From JAVVRI01 sp036654795 (GTDB taxonomy: Bacteria; Bacteroidota; Bacteroidia; Bacteroidales; Tannerellaceae): 17,605 nt of DNA. Positions 7,497 to 14,361 of the stretch are shown here, in pieces. Position 1 is the first letter of the stretch, and the number at the start of each line of letters is the position of its first letter. A model generated the notes under the pieces. It was not told where the DNA came from. It saw nothing but the letters and a program-made list of their open reading frames with translations, and did no database searches. The stretch is from the NCBI GenBank assembly GCA_036654795.1, contig JAVVRI010000053.1, positions 1-17,605 of the forward strand, read 5' to 3'. The position numbers and the translations under genes are program-made.

Positions 7497-9050
7497 ATGA
7501 GTAACCAACTTGAAAAAGTAAAAGAGCTAATCGCGCTTCGTGAGAAAGCTCGTATTGGTGGTGGAGAAAAGAGAATAGAATCTCAACACAAAAAGGGCAA
7601 GTACACCGCCCGCGAACGTATCGGCATGTTGCTTGACGAAGGTAGTTTCGAAGAATTCGATATGTTTGTTCAGCACCGCTGTACAAACTTCGGCATCGAA
7701 AAGACTAAGTTTTTGGGCGATGGTGTCGTAACAGGTTATGGCACGATTGATGGCCGTCTGGTTTACGTCTATGCACAGGACTTTACCGTATTTGGTGGTG
7801 CCTTGTCTGAATCGTTGGCTATGAAGATCTGTAAAGTGATGGATCAGGCAATGAAGATGGGGGCTCCTATTATCGGATTGAACGATTCTGGTGGTGCACG
7901 TATTCAAGAAGGTGTAAACGCGTTGGCAGGTTATGCTGAGATATTCCAGCGTAATATCCTTGCTTCCGGCGTTATTCCTCAGATCTCAGGTATCTTTGGC
8001 CCTTGCGCTGGTGGTTCTGTTTATTCACCCGCACTGACAGACTTTAACATCATGACACGTGGCACAAGCTACATGTTCCTTACGGGTCCGAAGGTTGTAA
8101 AAACGGTTACCGGTGAAGATGTAACTCAAGAAGAACTAGGTGGAGCTAGTGTGCATGCTTCTAAATCAGGTGTAGCCCATTTTGCTGTAGATACAGAAGA
8201 AGAAGGTTTGAACTTGATCCGTAAGATGATCAGCTTTATGCCGCAAAACAACTTGGAAGAAACTCCGCTTGTAGAGTGTGATGATCCTATCGACCGCCTA
8301 GACGATGTGCTAAATACAATTATTCCGGATAACACCAGCCAGTCTTATGATATGTATGATGTGATCGGTACTATTATTGACCACAGTGAATTTTTGGAAG
8401 TACATGCTGATTATGCAAAGAATATCATTGTGGGTTTTGCCCGTTTCAATGGTCAGGCTGTAGGTATCGTTGCTAACCAACCGAAGGTGATGGCAGGCTG
8501 TCTCGATAGCAATGCTTCACGTAAAGCAGGCCGTTTCGTACGTTTCTGCGATGCGTTCAATATTCCTTTGGTAACATTGGTAGACGTACCGGGATTCCTT
8601 CCGGGTACAGGTCAAGAATATAATGGTGTAATCCTTCACGGTGCCAAGTTGCTTTATGCTTATGGCGAAGCTACTGTGCCTAAGGTAACCGTTACACTGC
8701 GTAAATCTTATGGTGGTGCTTACTGTGTGATGAGTTCAAAACACCTGCGCGGTGACATGAACTACGCATGGCCTACAGCTGAAATTGCAGTGATGGGACC
8801 GAGTGGTGCTGTTGAAGTAATCTTCGCTAAGGAAGTTGCTGCATCTGAAGATCCGGCAAAAGCAACAGCAGAGAAAGAAGCAGAATACAAGTTGGCATTC
8901 GCTAACCCATACAACGCAGCCCAATATGGTTACATTGATGATGTGATCGAACCGCGTAACACACGTTTCCGCATCATTCGTGCTTTGCAGCAGTTGCAAA
9001 CTAAGAAGCTGAGCAATCCTGCAAAGAAACATGACAATATGCCTCTATAA
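7497..9050 (+). CDS. mmdA: Methylmalonyl-CoA decarboxylase / propionyl-CoA carboxylase carboxyltransferase subunit
   Basis: A 517-aa biotin-dependent carboxyltransferase of the crotonase superfamily, with N and C domains. Visible motifs are FTVFGGALSE (about 96-105), NDSGGARIQEG (129-139), the oxyanion-hole segment GPCAGGSVYSPAL (168-180) and the C-domain DVPGFLPGTGQEYNGVI and GPSGAVEVIF. It moves the carboxyl group from methylmalonyl-CoA to the biotin of the carrier protein. The neighbouring OadG-like and OadB-type membrane subunits, and the lack of a biotin carboxylase gene, favour the Na+-translocating decarboxylase complex over an ATP-dependent carboxylase. Automated annotation often says propionyl-CoA carboxylase, because the subunit is homologous to PccB. 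Confidence 0.95.
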   Translation: MSNQLEKVKELIALREKARIGGGEKRIESQHKKGKYTARERIGMLLDEGSFEEFDMFVQHRCTNFGIEKTKFLGDGVVTGYGTIDGRLVYVYAQDFTVFGGALSESLAMKICKVMDQAMKMGAPIIGLNDSGGARIQEGVNALAGYAEIFQRNILASGVIPQISGIFGPCAGGSVYSPALTDFNIMTRGTSYMFLTGPKVVKTVTGEDVTQEELGGASVHASKSGVAHFAVDTEEEGLNLIRKMISFMPQNNLEETPLVECDDPIDRLDDVLNTIIPDNTSQSYDMYDVIGTIIDHSEFLEVHADYAKNIIVGFARFNGQAVGIVANQPKVMAGCLDSNASRKAGRFVRFCDAFNIPLVTLVDVPGFLPGTGQEYNGVILHGAKLLYAYGEATVPKVTVTLRKSYGGAYCVMSSKHLRGDMNYAWPTAEIAVMGPSGAVEVIFAKEVAASEDPAKATAEKEAEYKLAFANPYNAAQYGYIDDVIEPRNTRFRIIRALQQLQTKKLSNPAKKHDNMPL

Positions 9051-9071
9051 TTCTTAAAACCGGAAAAAAAT

Positions 9072-10010
9072 ATGATAAATAAGAAAATAGGGGTCTTGTT
9101 GTTATTTGCCTTACTCTCCACCTTTGGAGCGAAAGCGCAATTAGCTACAGCCGCGAGATTGAATGAAGTATTAGTAATCAATCAGGATAACTTTGTCGAT
9201 GATTATGGCAAGTGTCATCCTTGGATTGAGATATTTAATAGTTCAGCCGGGACGATAGACCTGAGAGGCTGTTACATTACAAACGACAAGAATAATCCCA
9301 AAAAGTATCCAATCCCAAAGGGAGATGTACTTACTAAGATCAAACCAGGACAACATCAATTGTTCTGGGCAGATAACCAGCCGGATCGTGGAAACTTCCA
9401 CGTAAACTTTGAGTTGAACCCAAATGATGAGAATTATTTGGCTATCTATGATTCAGACGGTAGTACGCTGATAGATGAGATCACGATTCCTGCCGGACAG
9501 GTTGCTGATGTTAGCTATGGGCGTCCGGTTGATGGCAAAGGACCTTCTGGCAAATTAGCGGATGGAGAAGATAAATATCGTGGCGGTGAAGATAGCTGGA
9601 TGCAACTGACTAAAGTTACTCCTAGTACTAACAACTTTACGCTGGATAAAAACTCGAAGATTGAGAACTTTAAAGAGAATGACTCTTGGGGTATTGGTAT
9701 GACCATTACCGCAATGGCCGTGACTTTCCTCGGACTCTTCCTGCTTTATTTCATATTCAAGCAAGTGGGTGCTTTAGCTATCAAGGCTAGCAAACGCAAC
9801 GCCAGAATTGCAAGTGGCAATGCTGAGGTTCTTCCTTCTGCCGGACAAGAATCAGGTGAGTTGTTTGCAGCAATAGCTACCGCTATCTATGAAGTAACGG
9901 AAGATGAACACGACATGGAGAACACAGTGCTGACCATCCATAAGGTTACACGCAACTACTCTCCATGGAGTTCTAAGATCTATGGTTTACGTGAGACTCC
10001 TAAAAAGTAA
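9072..10010 (+). CDS. Lamin-tail domain fused to OadG-like gamma/delta subunit of the decarboxylase
   Basis: A 312-aa protein. A signal peptide (KKIGVLLLFALLSTFGAKA, residues 4-22) is followed by a lamin-tail-like beta domain (about 26-190; LNEVLVINQDNF, WIEIFNSSAGTIDLRGCYIT, DSWMQLTKVTPSTNNF). A single transmembrane helix (about 207-230, GMTITAMAVTFLGLFLLYFIF) leads to a cytoplasmic tail. The helix plus tail match the small OadG/MmdD subunit that holds the carboxyltransferase on the membrane beta subunit. Classical OadG is about 80-100 residues, so the extracytoplasmic lamin-tail part is an addition. It sits 21 bp after mmdA and 25 bp before the biotin carrier. The function of the lamin-tail domain is unknown. 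Confidence 0.88.
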   Translation: MINKKIGVLLLFALLSTFGAKAQLATAARLNEVLVINQDNFVDDYGKCHPWIEIFNSSAGTIDLRGCYITNDKNNPKKYPIPKGDVLTKIKPGQHQLFWADNQPDRGNFHVNFELNPNDENYLAIYDSDGSTLIDEITIPAGQVADVSYGRPVDGKGPSGKLADGEDKYRGGEDSWMQLTKVTPSTNNFTLDKNSKIENFKENDSWGIGMTITAMAVTFLGLFLLYFIFKQVGALAIKASKRNARIASGNAEVLPSAGQESGELFAAIATAIYEVTEDEHDMENTVLTIHKVTRNYSPWSSKIYGLRETPKK

Positions 10011-10035
10011 CTAATTTAATCAGTATTAAATAACA

Positions 10036-10467
10036 ATGAAACAATTCAAATATACTATAAACGGAAATGTTTACAACGTTACCGTAAATAATGTAGAAGA
10101 CACCATCGCTGAAGTAGAAGTGAACGGTACTCCCTATAAAGTAAAAATGGACAAGCCCGCTAAAAAGCAAGTAGTCACATTGAAAAGACCTGCCCAAGCA
10201 CCTACTACTTCTAGTGGAGCACCCGTTGTGTCCCGCCCTGTATCTAGTGGAGCAGCCGGAGCTGTTAAAACTCCGCTGCCAGGCGTTATTCTGCAAATTT
10301 GCTGTGCCGTTGGCGATACAGTAAAAAGAGGTCAGAAAGTGATTGTCTTGGAAGCCATGAAGATGGAAAATAACATCAATGCCGACCGTGACGGTAAGAT
10401 TATTGAAATTAAGGTAAACAAAGGGGACTCTGTGCTGGAAGGTGCTGATCTCGTGGTAATCGGATAA
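10036..10467 (+). CDS. mmdC: Biotin carboxyl carrier subunit of methylmalonyl-CoA decarboxylase
   Basis: A 143-aa protein. An N-terminal part (1-50) is followed by an Ala/Pro/Ser-rich flexible linker (about 52-76) and a C-terminal biotinyl domain. The biotinylation motif EAMKMEN is present, with Lys109 as the attachment site; the preceding TPLPGVIL and the following VNKGDSVLEGADLVVI are standard. The biotin arm shuttles CO2 from the alpha subunit to the membrane beta subunit. The beta-subunit gene begins 4 bp after the stop, so the two are co-translated or nearly so. Confidence 0.95.
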   Translation: MKQFKYTINGNVYNVTVNNVEDTIAEVEVNGTPYKVKMDKPAKKQVVTLKRPAQAPTTSSGAPVVSRPVSSGAAGAVKTPLPGVILQICCAVGDTVKRGQKVIVLEAMKMENNINADRDGKIIEIKVNKGDSVLEGADLVVIG

Positions 10468-10471
10468 GGTT

Positions 10472-11632
10472 ATGCAAGAGAGCTTTTTATCATTTCTGGG
10501 TGAGAACTTACAGATGTTCCTTACCTACACTGGCGTATATAATGCAACTCCGGGCCACGTAGTTATGCTGCTGATTGGCTTGTTGTTCATTTTTATGGCC
10601 ATAAAGTATGAATTTGAACCGATGCTTCTGATCCCTATCGGATTTGGTATCTTGATTGGTAATATACCTTTCAAAGATGCTGGTCTGCAAGTAGGTATTT
10701 ATGAAGAGGGTTCTGTGCTTAATATCCTCTATCAGGGGGTAACCTCCGGATGGTATCCGCCGCTCATCTTCCTCGGTATCGGGGCAATGACGGACTTCTC
10801 GGCGCTTATATCCAACCCGAAACTAATGTTGATCGGTGCTGCCGCTCAGTTTGGTATTTTCGGTGCTTATGTAATCGCCCTTCAGATGGGTTTCGAACCG
10901 AACCAAGCCGGTGCTATCGGTATTATTGGTGGTGCTGACGGCCCTACGGCTATCTTCCTATCCTCTAAACTGGCGCCTAACTTGATGGGGGCAATTGCGG
11001 TATCTGCATACTCCTATATGGCTTTGGTGCCTATTATCCAGCCGCCGTTCATGCGTCTGCTTACTACCAAGAAAGAACGTTTGATCCGTATGAAAGCACC
11101 TCGTGCTGTTTCTTCTACGGAAAAGATTGTATTCCCGATTGTAGGTTTGCTGCTGACTTGCTTCTTGGTACCTTCCGGTCTGCCTTTGTTAGGTATGCTG
11201 TTCTTTGGTAACCTGTTAAAAGAAAGTGGTGTGACGCGTCGTCTGGCAGAAACTGCTCGCGGTCCGCTGATTGATACGATCACGATTCTGTTAGGTATCA
11301 CGGTCGGTGCTTCAACACAAGCTACACAGTTCCTTACCATTAGTTCCGTTAAGATCTTTGGTCTGGGTGCTTTGTCGTTCGTTATTGCAACATGTGCCGG
11401 AGTACTCTTCGTGAAGTTCTTCAACCTCGTGTTGAAGGAAGGTAACAAGATCAATCCGTTGATTGGTAATGCCGGTGTATCTGCTGTTCCTGACTCAGCT
11501 CGTATCTCTCAGATTGTAGGTTTGGAGTATGATCCGACCAACTACCTGTTGATGCACGCCATGGGCCCGAACGTAGCCGGTGTGATCGGTTCTGCTGTAG
11601 CTGCTGGTATCCTGCTTGGATTCTTAGGCTAA
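10472..11632 (+). CDS. mmdB: Na+-pumping decarboxylase beta subunit (OadB/MmdB type)
   Basis: A 386-aa polytopic membrane protein with about nine to eleven hydrophobic segments. The Na+-binding motif GGADGPTAIF is present at about 153-162 with Asp156, the residue known to be essential in oxaloacetate decarboxylase beta subunits. Other family blocks are GAMTDFSALISNPKL (104-118), the second-half motif LLGITVGASTQA and the C-terminal NYLLMHAMGPNVAGVIGSAVAAG. It decarboxylates carboxybiotin and exports Na+. It ends the operon. The operon's presumed terminator now lies over 4 kb downstream, because a mobile element is inserted 20 bp after the stop. Confidence 0.95.
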   Translation: MQESFLSFLGENLQMFLTYTGVYNATPGHVVMLLIGLLFIFMAIKYEFEPMLLIPIGFGILIGNIPFKDAGLQVGIYEEGSVLNILYQGVTSGWYPPLIFLGIGAMTDFSALISNPKLMLIGAAAQFGIFGAYVIALQMGFEPNQAGAIGIIGGADGPTAIFLSSKLAPNLMGAIAVSAYSYMALVPIIQPPFMRLLTTKKERLIRMKAPRAVSSTEKIVFPIVGLLLTCFLVPSGLPLLGMLFFGNLLKESGVTRRLAETARGPLIDTITILLGITVGASTQATQFLTISSVKIFGLGALSFVIATCAGVLFVKFFNLVLKEGNKINPLIGNAGVSAVPDSARISQIVGLEYDPTNYLLMHAMGPNVAGVIGSAVAAGILLGFLG

Positions 11633-11642
11633 GAAGTGTAAT

Positions 11643-11651
11643 CCTATTTTC
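11643..11651 (+). repeat. Left 9-bp target-site duplication
   Basis: CCTATTTTC directly abuts the TAGGGTGTCC terminus that begins at 11652. The identical 9-mer abuts the opposite terminus at 15809-15817. Nine matching bases placed exactly at both ends are strong evidence for a single insertion event. Confidence 0.9.
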
Positions 11652-11874
11652 TAGGGTGTCCAGTTTGATGTTCTTGTTTTTGAGTGCATTTTAACAAACT
11701 AACAATTTGATAATCTATGAGTAAGCTATATATTATAAGATGAATTTAACTATCAAAAATCAGATGTAAATTCACACAAGATTATATTTTACTGAGCTAA
11801 TGATTATCAATGGTTTGACTGGTTGTTACATCGTTTTTGATACCAAAAACTGGAACATCAAACTGGACACCCTA
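11652..11874 (+). mobile_element. 223-bp MITE-like element forming the left end of the larger unit
   Basis: Perfect 22-bp inverted repeats occur at 11652-11673 and 11853-11874. The similarity continues inward (GTTCTTGTTTTTG on the left; GTTCCAGTTTTTG on the reverse-complemented right), giving about 31 paired bases with two mismatches. The interior of roughly 160 bp is AT-rich and has no gene. This looks like an insertion sequence that has lost its transposase. The bases right of the inner end (ATTGCTAGG) do not match the left 9-mer, so this short unit is not what made the duplication; the whole 11652-15808 unit is. It fills most of the gene-free gap between 11633 and 11967. Confidence 0.8.
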
Positions 11875-11967
11875 ATTGCTAGGTAATAAATACTATAGTT
11901 CTTTACCATCAAATGCATTAACTCCTTTAATGGTATTAGCAAAACACATTCTAAAAAAATAAAAAAC

Positions 11968-12261
11968 ATGGGAGGCAAAGTGAAGTATGTAACACGTTCA
12001 GTTTGGTATGTCGGGAATCAGGCATACCAGCACTCTTCTGATTGGCATGATGTTCGTCATTCAAATACATATGCAGTTTTGTACAATGGTGACGAAGTCG
12101 GTATTGACGAAGACGAAATCCGCTCATGCTATAACAGAACAAGAATAACTCAAGATCTAATCACCGAACTAAGCGACGATCTTCACAACGTTTGGATTGA
12201 GTACAGTGCAGACGATGATGGTGATTATTGGCTTGAAGGCGACTTATATAACTTGGTATGA
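11968..12261 (+). CDS. 97-aa acidic protein of unknown function in the mobile cassette
   Basis: Starts MGGKVKYVTRSVWYVGNQ and ends DDDGDYWLEGDLYNLV. It is soluble and has no signal peptide or membrane segment. It is rich in Asp, Tyr and Trp, with a strongly acidic C-terminal third (DEDEIR, SDDLHN, SADDDGDYWLEGD). It has one cysteine (Cys54). It is the first gene after the MITE-like left end. I see no promoter of the usual Bacteroides form in the 93 bp ahead of it. I do not recognise the family. Possible roles are an accessory or recognition protein, or a large precursor for the radical SAM enzymes downstream; neither is shown by the sequence. Confidence 0.65.
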   Translation: MGGKVKYVTRSVWYVGNQAYQHSSDWHDVRHSNTYAVLYNGDEVGIDEDEIRSCYNRTRITQDLITELSDDLHNVWIEYSADDDGDYWLEGDLYNLV

Positions 12262-12288
12262 TTTTATTAATTTTTAATCATTAAATTT

Positions 12289-12369
12289 ATGTCTACAAAA
12301 GAGGTTAACAAGCAAGAATGTGAGCTCAACAGTCTTATTGCTATGGCTTGCTGGATTGAGAACCCATAA
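12289..12369 (+). CDS. 26-aa peptide, candidate precursor for the radical SAM enzymes
   Basis: A short frame opens with ATG and ends in TAA, 27 bp after the 97-aa gene. It reads MSTKEVNKQECELNSL followed by IAMACWIENP. A charged, leader-like first half with Lys and Glu precedes a small hydrophobic tail with Cys and Trp, which are residues often crosslinked by radical SAM peptide maturases. Two hairpins, the second terminator-like, follow within 90 bp, and then the first radical SAM gene. The layout fits a precursor peptide made in excess over its enzymes. An alternative is a leader peptide of an attenuator, or chance: such short frames arise often. No homologue is known to me. Confidence 0.45.
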   Translation: MSTKEVNKQECELNSLIAMACWIENP

Positions 12370-12395
12370 ACAAGTGTTTGAGAGTTCGATTCCTT

Positions 12396-12419
12396 ATGTA
12401 AAATCTTGAGATTTTACAT
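12396..12419 (+). promoter_or_regulatory. 10-bp perfect hairpin downstream of the 26-aa ORF
   Basis: ATGTAAAATC, loop TTGA, GATTTTACAT. The stem starts 26 nt after the peptide stop codon and is immediately followed by a second, GC-rich hairpin. Together they may stabilise the 3' end of a short transcript covering the 97-aa and 26-aa frames, or act in attenuation. Confidence 0.7.
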
Positions 12420-12424
12420 TTACT

Positions 12425-12459
12425 ATCTCGGGCTACTCTTTCATTAGAGAGCCCGAGAT
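12425..12459 (+). terminator. Terminator-like hairpin between peptide and radical SAM genes
   Basis: ATCTCGGGCT (12425-12434) pairs with AGCCCGAGAT (12450-12459). The stem continues as CTCT/AGAG after one bulged A, closing on the loop TTCATT. A short T-rich run (TTTATTT) follows. No promoter of the usual type is visible between here and the radical SAM start at 12494. The enzymes are therefore probably transcribed by partial read-through, which would make less enzyme than peptide. Confidence 0.7.
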
Positions 12460-12493
12460 TTATTTAGGCAATGATAATATCAAATCCATAATC

Positions 12494-13474
12494 ATGCAAA
12501 TATACTTACTACTTACAGAAAGATGTAATCTCAATTGCAAGATGTGTATTCGTGGGAACAAACACTCCTATGAGTTAACACTCAATATGCTCGATAATAT
12601 TAAAGGAATACAAGAGTTTCAAAATCATGACATAGTAATAACAGGTGGTGAACCAACCCTGTGCCATGACTTTGAGAAAATCGTGCATAGGCTTGCAGAT
12701 ATTGCTAAGACTGTTTCTATTTGTTCCAATGGAATGAATGACTTTTTTGTTCATGAGGATTTCTTCAAGTCAAACATGAGAGTACAGATTTCTTTAGACG
12801 GAACAGAATATTCTCATGATTTAATTAGAGGGAAAGGTACATTCCGAAAAATCATAAGTACTATCACAAAGCTTGATAATTTATCTGTACCTTATATAGT
12901 AGCAACTGTTGTTAGCAGAAAGAATGTATCAAGCATGCTAAAACTGGCTGATGCGCTATCGAATTTCAAGAAGATGCAGTACTGGACAATATCCTACGAA
13001 ATGCCTTTTGGTAATGCTTCTTTTGAAAATATGATGACAGCGGAAGAGTGGAATCTTTTCGCAGATAAGATGCTTGAACATGTTGATTTTCGAATGAAAA
13101 TTCAAAAGCTCTTTTCATTTGACTTATTTGTAAAATATAAAGATAAGTTAGATGCAATGTTTACCGATAAATCTTGCGTAAATTGTGGTAGTGGAAGAGA
13201 CAAGATTTATATATATCCAGATCTTAATGTGTACCCATGTACTTGTTTAACTGACTTTTGCCTTGGTAATATTAAGGAGAATACTCTGTCTCAGATTTTG
13301 ACTAGTCTGAATGCTCAAAAATTCACAAACTATAGTGTACAGGATGATTCAATCTGCAAAGAGTGTGAGTTTTTGAAGTATTGCAATGGCGGCTGTGTAG
13401 GCATGTCGTATAACTATTTTAAAGAACTTGGACGTGGCGATATACGATGTCCAAAACTAAAGGTGAAGTTATGA
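12494..13474 (+). CDS. Radical SAM/SPASM protein 1
   Basis: A 326-aa protein. The radical SAM [4Fe-4S] motif is CX3CX2C at Cys11, Cys15, Cys18 (RCNLNCKMC), at the very N-terminus. GGEP (51-54) binds the SAM amino group, and QISLDGTEYSHDLIRG (about residue 97 onward) is typical of the SPASM branch. The C-terminus has a full SPASM pattern: Cys228/Cys231, Cys249/Cys251, then CX2CX5CX3C at Cys288, 291, 297, 301 and a last Cys319. These would hold auxiliary Fe-S clusters. Such enzymes modify ribosomal peptides or proteins (PqqE, AlbA and anSME-type relatives). No RRE-type peptide-binding domain is evident ahead of the barrel. Its TGA overlaps the next ATG (13471-13474). Confidence 0.92.
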   Translation: MQIYLLLTERCNLNCKMCIRGNKHSYELTLNMLDNIKGIQEFQNHDIVITGGEPTLCHDFEKIVHRLADIAKTVSICSNGMNDFFVHEDFFKSNMRVQISLDGTEYSHDLIRGKGTFRKIISTITKLDNLSVPYIVATVVSRKNVSSMLKLADALSNFKKMQYWTISYEMPFGNASFENMMTAEEWNLFADKMLEHVDFRMKIQKLFSFDLFVKYKDKLDAMFTDKSCVNCGSGRDKIYIYPDLNVYPCTCLTDFCLGNIKENTLSQILTSLNAQKFTNYSVQDDSICKECEFLKYCNGGCVGMSYNYFKELGRGDIRCPKLKVKL

Positions 13475-14361
13475 AGCGTATATTCTATTTTAATGTAACA
13501 TATACATGCAATTCTAGTTGCACTTTTTGTTACTCGCATAATACAATCCATTCAGGTGTAGTGCATAACGAAATTGAAATTGAACAATTCGTTGAGTATC
13601 TTCGGAGGCATAATGTTGGTAAGCATGATCGTGTTATCATCAATGGCGGTGAACCTTTTCTTCATTCAAACATCATCGGAATCCTAAAATCATTAAAAAA
13701 AATTGGATGCGAGACTTTGATATACACTAATGGTAGGCGTCTTTTCCAATATGACTTATCCTTCCTTGATAAGCACTATCGATTTGTTATACCTGTACAT
13801 GGACATGAGAAACTTCATGATTCAATTACCAAAATCAAAAGTAGCTTCGCTGAGATGATTAAAAGTTTTGATTATATCAAGACTTTGGACTGTTTAATTG
13901 ATGTAAAGGTGATAGTGAACAACGTAATGGCAAGCAATGAAATTGAAGTTGAAAGAACTCTTCTTGTTCTTGACCAATTGCCAATAAATCATGCCGTTCA
14001 TATTACCAAAATGGCAGATACAATTATCTCCCATAAGAACAATTGTCCGTCCGTGACCCATCGACAAGCAGCTCGATGTACAAAAACTTTTTTTAATTTT
14101 TATGTTAGCAAGAATCTTAAAATAAAGATTTTTGATACCTGTGTAAAATTACTTTGTTTGGATGATAATATTCTATGTATGGACTGCCCTGATGCACAGG
14201 TATTCTTTAAGGATAATGCACACGAATGGAATTTTGAATGTTATACTCCAGTATTAGAGTGCCGCAGTTCATGCGAAAAGTCTAGATTTTGTTATTCCGC
14301 TGTGAGTAATTATAATGTTTTAGAATACAGTAATGGTAAACTTTATAAAGGATTCGAATAA
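13471..14361 (+). CDS. Radical SAM protein 2
   Basis: A 296-aa protein taken from the ATG inside the ATGA overlap with gene 1; an in-frame ATG at 13447 would add eight residues but lies inside gene 1. The CX3CX2C motif is Cys13, Cys17, Cys20 (TCNSSCTFC), and NGGEPF (58-63) follows. The C-terminal 75 residues hold eight cysteines (224, 229, 236, 239, 257, 264, 268, 274), including CX2C and CX3CX5C spacings. These could bind one or two auxiliary clusters, although the pattern is not a standard SPASM. Its TAA overlaps the next start (TAATG at 14359-14363). The substrate is unknown; the neighbours suggest it works with the other two radical SAM proteins on one product. Confidence 0.88.
   Translation: MKRIFYFNVTYTCNSSCTFCYSHNTIHSGVVHNEIEIEQFVEYLRRHNVGKHDRVIINGGEPFLHSNIIGILKSLKKIGCETLIYTNGRRLFQYDLSFLDKHYRFVIPVHGHEKLHDSITKIKSSFAEMIKSFDYIKTLDCLIDVKVIVNNVMASNEIEVERTLLVLDQLPINHAVHITKMADTIISHKNNCPSVTHRQAARCTKTFFNFYVSKNLKIKIFDTCVKLLCLDDNILCMDCPDAQVFFKDNAHEWNFECYTPVLECRSSCEKSRFCYSAVSNYNVLEYSNGKLYKGFE

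Noticed and set aside
7497..9050. ATP-dependent propionyl-CoA carboxylase as the main assignment
   Set aside because: The operon includes OadG-like and OadB-type Na+ pump subunits and no biotin carboxylase, so the decarboxylase complex fits better.
11652..11874. This short element as the source of the 9-bp duplication
   Set aside because: The bases right of its inner end are ATTGCTAGG, not CCTATTTTC; the match is only with the outer end at 15808.
12379..12393. tRNA T-arm-like string GAGAGTTCGATTCC, possibly a tRNA end or attachment site
   Set aside because: The flanking bases do not form the 5-bp T stem, and no acceptor stem or anticodon arm is visible, so it is probably chance.
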